A stretch of 64,000 bases of DNA from Brachynemurus nebulosus. Lineage: Eukaryota > Arthropoda > Insecta > Neuroptera > Myrmeleontidae. A program made the position numbers and the translations under genes. The DNA lies in the NCBI GenBank assembly GCA_035578155.1, contig JAPWDM010000033.1:455001-519000 (forward strand), read 5' to 3'. Positions 58,451 to 64,000 of this stretch are shown piece by piece (the stretch's first letter is position 1; every line of letters starts with the position of its first letter). Under the pieces are notes generated by a model. The model saw nothing but the letters and a program-made list of their open reading frames with translations. It made no database searches and was not told the origin of the DNA.

Positions 58451-58739
58451 TACAGGTATCTTTAAATTGATAACTCCTCGCGAATTGATACATTTAAAAT
58501 TAATATGGTAACAAAACATTTCACAAAAGTGACAAGTGAAATGTTTTATTAATATTGACATGTCACAAAAACATAACAAAAGAGTCATGATTGTGACATT
58601 TCATTAAAAAAACGTTAATACGTCGTTAAAACAGTTAATTTTGTTATTAATTTAAAAATTAAACTCTTATGAAAATTCTTGTAAGGCTTTATTTACTATT
58701 TTGTGATATATATTAATATATAACGATGAGAATAAATAA

Positions 58740-58850
58740 GTCAGTTTGGTCTAGTGGTTAAGACTGTCGATAATTTAAATGATGCTTCAGCTTGGATAAC
58801 GGTTCGAATCCTGTAACAGTCAACAAAAAAAAAAAGAAAAAAAAACAGTA
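58740..58850 (+). other. tRNA-like segment with A- and B-box, then poly(A)
   Basis: tggtctagtgg (58747-58757) is a perfect A-box and ggttcgaatcc (58801-58811) a perfect B-box, 54 bp apart, followed by an A-rich tail from 58824. The would-be acceptor arms pair at only about four of seven positions and the T-stem is poor. It is therefore a SINE head or tRNA retropseudogene rather than a working tRNA gene. Confidence 0.65.
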
Positions 58851-59331
58851 ATAATTTAGGTGTATGTATATGAACAAAGTTGGTAATATGTGATGTAATG
58901 TTAATAAGAAACAAAAAAGGGGAATTTTGAATTTGCTTATTGCAAAAGAAGGCGTAAGGCGTATTTTTATCTATAAGGTAACATCAAAGTTATATTTTCC
59001 TAAAACGTAACAAGAACATAACAATGTTACGTCACATTGTTACGTTTATAAGTGGGAAATTGTAAGTTACATGTGAGTCATATGTGACTCATATTTTATG
59101 TAACAGGTGACTTTCAGTTCTGTCACTTTGACATAAAATTTACAGAAAAATGTTCACTGGGCACTTTGCATTTTATAATCCATTTTAAATAATTATTTTC
59201 CATTTTCAATTTAAAATATGTCCAGCAAAACAATTTTCCATTTTGTATTTTAAATGCATTTTTGAAAACCATTTTCCATTTTCTATTTTAAATGGTTTCT
59301 ATGAACCATTTTTTCCAGCCCTGTATATATG

Positions 59332-59500
59332 GTCCATTTCACTTAAATATGACTTCACTTGCTTCATCACTTATGAATTTAAATAATTTCCGATTTCTTG
59401 GCTTTATCTCTTTTATTATTGCGCTTACATAAAAATTTCGTTTTTAGAGAAGAATAGAAGACTGATTTGTTCTGAATATAAGAACTGTATTTGGAACAGA

Positions 59501-59589
<89 letters not shown>
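59332..59589. repeat. Non-coding DNA ending in (TA)n
   Basis: AT-rich DNA, then a (TA)n tract at about 59505-59589 that provides the left TA target of the next element. Confidence 0.6.
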
Positions 59590-59590
<1 letters not shown>

Positions 59591-60265
59591 TGTGTGAGTT
59601 TTTCGAGAGTTGCCATTTTTATTATACAGCCAAACCGTTGATTTAATCGATACAAACTTATAGATTTTTAAATGAGACTATATGTTAATTTTTTGATAAA
59701 ACTATCTAATGCGTCAATTAATAACATAAATGAAGAAAAAAAATTTTTTACCCAAGTTTATTTTTTGAATTTTTCTTTAATTTATCAATTAGGCGGTAAA
59801 AATACGCATATATATTTGAGGCTAGTTCAATCGACAGTGTTTTGGTCGGTTACATTTCTATTACATCCAAGAAAAGAACCTTTCCCACTATTGTATCTAT
59901 AGCACAAATGGTAGTAATTCAGATTTTGGAATATAGATGTCGAATGAATATAGATGTTTATTTTAAATTTGAAAGTGTGATTTTAAAACGTAATTACTCA
60001 AAAATATGAGATAAAACAATGAAAATTTAAGTGTTACTGGTAGTTTTGAATCATAAACAAATTTTTGAAAAACTTTTAAACATACGTTTCCATTTAAAAA
60101 ACTATAAGTTTGCATCATAGCCCGAAAACCATAAGAGCTATAAAGCTCCTGATTACAGCAATCGCTTGCCCCTGTCGATATCTACAACCCTTATTTGAAC
60201 AATTTTTCGATTAAATCAACGGTTTGGCTGTAATAAAAAATGGCAACTCTCGAAAAACTTACACA

Positions 60266-60266
<1 letters not shown>
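59590..60266. mobile_element. Tc1/mariner-type MITE inserted in a (TA)n tract
   Basis: Inverted ends of ~60 bp (59590-59651, 60207-60266; ctgtgt(g/a)agtttttcgag..., ccaaaccgttgatttaatcg) with few mismatches. (TA)n lies directly on both sides. 677 bp, no transposase frame. A 16-nt scrap of the same end (aaacttacacagtata) recurs at 60318. Confidence 0.85.
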
Positions 60267-61038
<772 letters not shown>

Positions 61039-61294
61039 GGAATTAAACATATCAATCGAAAGCTCTTCGGAAAGGTCTGCAGAAGTTATACATATAAGAT
61101 ATTTACAGTGTTACCTAAATGACAATATAGTTACTGATACAAGTTTCCACCGGGGGAAGATCCCCTATATCTGACTATACCCTTTTTTCAATTTTCCCTG
61201 GTTGTTTCGAAAACTATAGGAGATAGGAAAAAACATTTTATTGGACACAACACTTTATTTTTAAAGAGCTTTAGATTGATATGTTTAATTCCAG
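61039..61294. repeat. 29-bp inverted repeat pair
   Basis: ggaattaaacatatcaatcg... (61039-61067) and its complement with one mismatch (61266-61294) enclose ~200 bp; probably a small fold-back element. Confidence 0.7.
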
Positions 61295-61439
61295 GGCCGG
61301 ACCTACTGGAGGGGTTGTTCGACAGGTTAGGGATGACAAATTTTTTTTTTATTATGTTGAACCCCTTGAATTTAAATAAAACTTGGTATGGTAATAAAGT
61401 AGACTAAGACCCAGTTACTGTATTTTTTTTAAGGTGGTA

Positions 61440-62260
61440 ACTCAATGGGAACCCTATGAAAATAACGAATATATAACAATCGCCCCCAACTGAAGAAGTA
61501 CGACAATCGCCCCCAACCCATAAATTTATTTATACTTGGCTCTATGACTCATTATATTTGACCAGATGTTAATCACCACCAGTGACAATCGCCCCCAGTA
61601 TATTAGCTTGTTTATACCTGGCCGTGTGACTCACTGTGTTTACATCCAATAGGTAGATGGAAAATAGTAAACTTAGATGGTAATACTGTGTGTCGGTATG
61701 TAAGAAAAGCAAATATAAAGATTTAAACAAATTAACTTTTATCTAACTGACTTCATTTAAAAAGTTATACAGACATATGTAAAAAGAAATGCGGCTTCCT
61801 GGACCCGATAGTTAAAGCTGCAACATTTTTGAACTTATAACATTCGTTCCACATTTGTAAGTAATTCCATGTTGTAAGTAACTCCACATTTCGTTCCTTG
61901 TATGGATTAGTAATAATTCACATATAAACATTCAAATAAAAACATAATGAGATTTCTGTTTTAAAATATTTATTAATATAATATTTTGTTCCAGTGTAAA
62001 ACTAACTTAAAATTTTATTACTAATGTCCTCTCGTCAAATAATATGTAGGGACAAGTTCCTCTCTACAACGACCTAAAATAATAAAACTCGTGACGATTG
62101 CCAGTGGTGGTGATTGACAGGGTACCTTTCTTATAACCATCGAAAATATAAAACTGGGGCGATTGTCAGTGGTGGCGCTTGTCCAGACACCCTTTTTACA
62201 ACCATCGAAAATATAAAATTGGGGGCGATTGTCTGTGGGGGCAATTGTCCGGACACCGAA
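61440..62260. mobile_element. Element with caatcgcccccaa subterminal repeats
   Basis: caatcgcccccaa occurs at 61477-61489 and 61504-61516, with a variant at 61585. The complement ttgggggcgattg lies at 62219-62231, with variants at 62092-62166 in ~70-bp direct repeats (accatcgaaaatataaaa). Multiple inverted GC-rich repeats around an AT-rich core suggest a non-autonomous DNA element. The exact ends are not resolved. Confidence 0.55.
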
Positions 62261-62918
<658 letters not shown>

Positions 62919-62973
62919 TAATACATAAATATGCGTATTTTAAAATAGTTTCCCAAAATTAGTCAAATTCCCC

Positions 62974-63388
62974 ATTGGACCCAACTTACCTATGTACCAA
63001 AATGTATCGATTACACGCTACGTGTAAGCCTTGTGTCTACGGCCATTTTTTCCTCCGAAACTATCCGAAACACAAAGTTTTTACAAGAGCCAAAAGATGA
63101 AGGTAATGGATAAATCTTCTCCTGGAAAAAATCTTAGAATCATATCGCCATCCTTAAGAAAATTCTGAACAAATTTATCCGGAGTGAGGGTGGTTTTAAC
63201 CCTTCTTCAATTTTGTTTGGGTTTCTTTTGTTACTGCAAGTGACTCGAAAGTGTGCAGATGTTAAATTTGATTAAAATTAGTTCGCACGCTTCTGAATAG
63301 CGTTCAAAAATGTAATTATTTAAGTAAACTTTGAACTCCTCTCACATGTAAACATTTCATTTTAGTAAATAGGTAAGTTGGGTCCAAT
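62974..63388. mobile_element. 415-bp MITE with perfect 20-bp inverted ends
   Basis: attggacccaacttacctat (62974-62993) is the exact complement of 63369-63388. The phrase ggtaagttg is shared with the left end of the pogo element (550-560), hinting at a related family. Non-coding. Confidence 0.7.
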
Positions 63389-64000
63389 CGTCTTTTTTTG
63401 ACCTCTAGAATTAGGGTTGCCAGAACATCTCTTTTAAAGAGAACATGTTCTCTTTTTTGATTCCGATCTTTCTTTTTCTTTTTTTATACAAAATTGTTCA
63501 CTTTTGTTCTCTTTTTTGAAATAAGAACTTTTGCTAAATTTTCTTTAATAATTAATCCAACTTAAAGCTGTATTTTCTCTTATTATTTAGAGCTATTAAT
63601 AGTAACTTTAAAGTCGGAGCCCTTGCTCTAGGTAATCTTCTTCAGCTTTTATTTAGATACTATTGCCGATGTTAGGTTAAAGGAGGTTAAGTTGTGTTAT
63701 TTTTTTTTTTAATTTTTTATATTTTTCAGATTTTCTTTGTCAGATTTGTTTTGAAGTTGGTTTTATTTTTCTTAAAAATTCTTTTTATTTTTTCCTGTTG
63801 AGTGGAATACGCTTTCAAAATTATCCAAATCAGTGCACTTTTGTCGGAGTTACGCCCAAAAATATATATATATATCAAAATTAAAAACCTTCTCCTTTTT
63901 TGAATACATTATTTTTTTAAGCAAAGTCTTGTTTGAGAAGGGACAACCAATATTCGAAACAACTATTACAAGCTTTTTATAACCATATAGTGGTATTTTG
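63389..64000 (+). other. Non-coding DNA, possible left end of a hAT-like element
   Basis: agggttgccagaacatctct at 63414 resembles the hAT terminus tagtgttgccagacgtccc at 4822 and is likewise followed by short repeated motifs (ttctcttttt). No right end is in the window. Confidence 0.35.

Larger units (their letters stand above)
57998..59160. mobile_element. Nested element with ccagtgaaca ends
   Basis: ccagtgaaca (57998-58007) and tgttcactgg (59151-59160) are exact inverted ends flanked by gcac on both sides (57994-57997, 59161-59164). It contains a 60-bp tandem array and a tRNA-like segment followed by poly(A). The superfamily is not identified. Confidence 0.8.
57321..59323. mobile_element. 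hAT non-autonomous element (F family)
   Basis: Starts cagggctgggaa and ends ttttccagccctg. A perfect 8-bp target duplication, tatatatg, lies at 57313-57320 and 59324-59331. The interior repeats ttttaaaat/tccattttgtattt motifs. A second element (57998-59160) is nested inside. No transposase frame. Confidence 0.88.

Noticed and set aside
58740..58826. Functional tRNA gene
   Set aside because: A- and B-boxes are perfect, but the acceptor and T-stems do not pair and a poly(A) tail follows.

Overview
This is an AT-rich stretch of an animal genome, most likely an insect. The evidence is an errantivirus-type gypsy element with a baculovirus-F-like env, R1-like and PHD-finger LINEs, spliceosomal splice sites in a piggyBac gene, pogo, hAT, MULE, Penelope and Helitron-like elements, and a dozen (TA)n microsatellites. 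I cannot name the order. I found no host single-copy gene: every reading frame with a recognisable domain belongs to a transposable element, and nearly all are broken.

Layout. 1-1607: tandem copies of a pogo end, then an internally deleted pogo element. 1608-8430: a ~122-bp satellite cut by a non-autonomous Helitron-like element (2068-4764), which carries its own hAT MITE, and by a hAT element (4822-7454); the array then switches orientation. 9462-23673: one errantivirus on the minus strand, interrupted by a TTAA MITE, an unidentified 1.5-kb insertion and a 4.6-kb LINE (17048-21629). The LINE has both ORFs open and is the only intact coding element here. 23797-29464: fragments of a dispersed family called Z below, then a piggyBac gene with an intron (containing a MITE) and a 1.63-kb solo-LTR-like insertion. 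29777-29963: a 187-bp palindrome. 30711-32591: a decayed LTR element. 32695-41300: an R1-like LINE split by a 6.1-kb element with ~610-bp inverted termini and a TAA target duplication (33134-39235). 41318-44930: a hAT fragment with a Tc1 remnant inside it, then two head-to-head Penelope-like copies. 44934-53018: Z copies, LINE and pogo fragments, and a MULE remnant. 53700-64000: tandem repeats, MITEs and microsatellites, including a hAT element that contains another element with a tRNA-like segment.

Many insertions can be dated relative to one another. Removing the insert restores a continuous reading frame (gypsy integrase, piggyBac, R1 ORF1) or a continuous repeat unit (satellite, hAT F family), and leaves a target duplication of the expected length. 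These cross-checks are the strongest evidence in the annotation. The most interesting items are the LINE whose ORF2 is reached by an A AAA AAC -1 slippery site, the 6.1-kb element with a short piggyBac-like zinc-finger frame, and the Z family, which resembles Helentron-associated elements.
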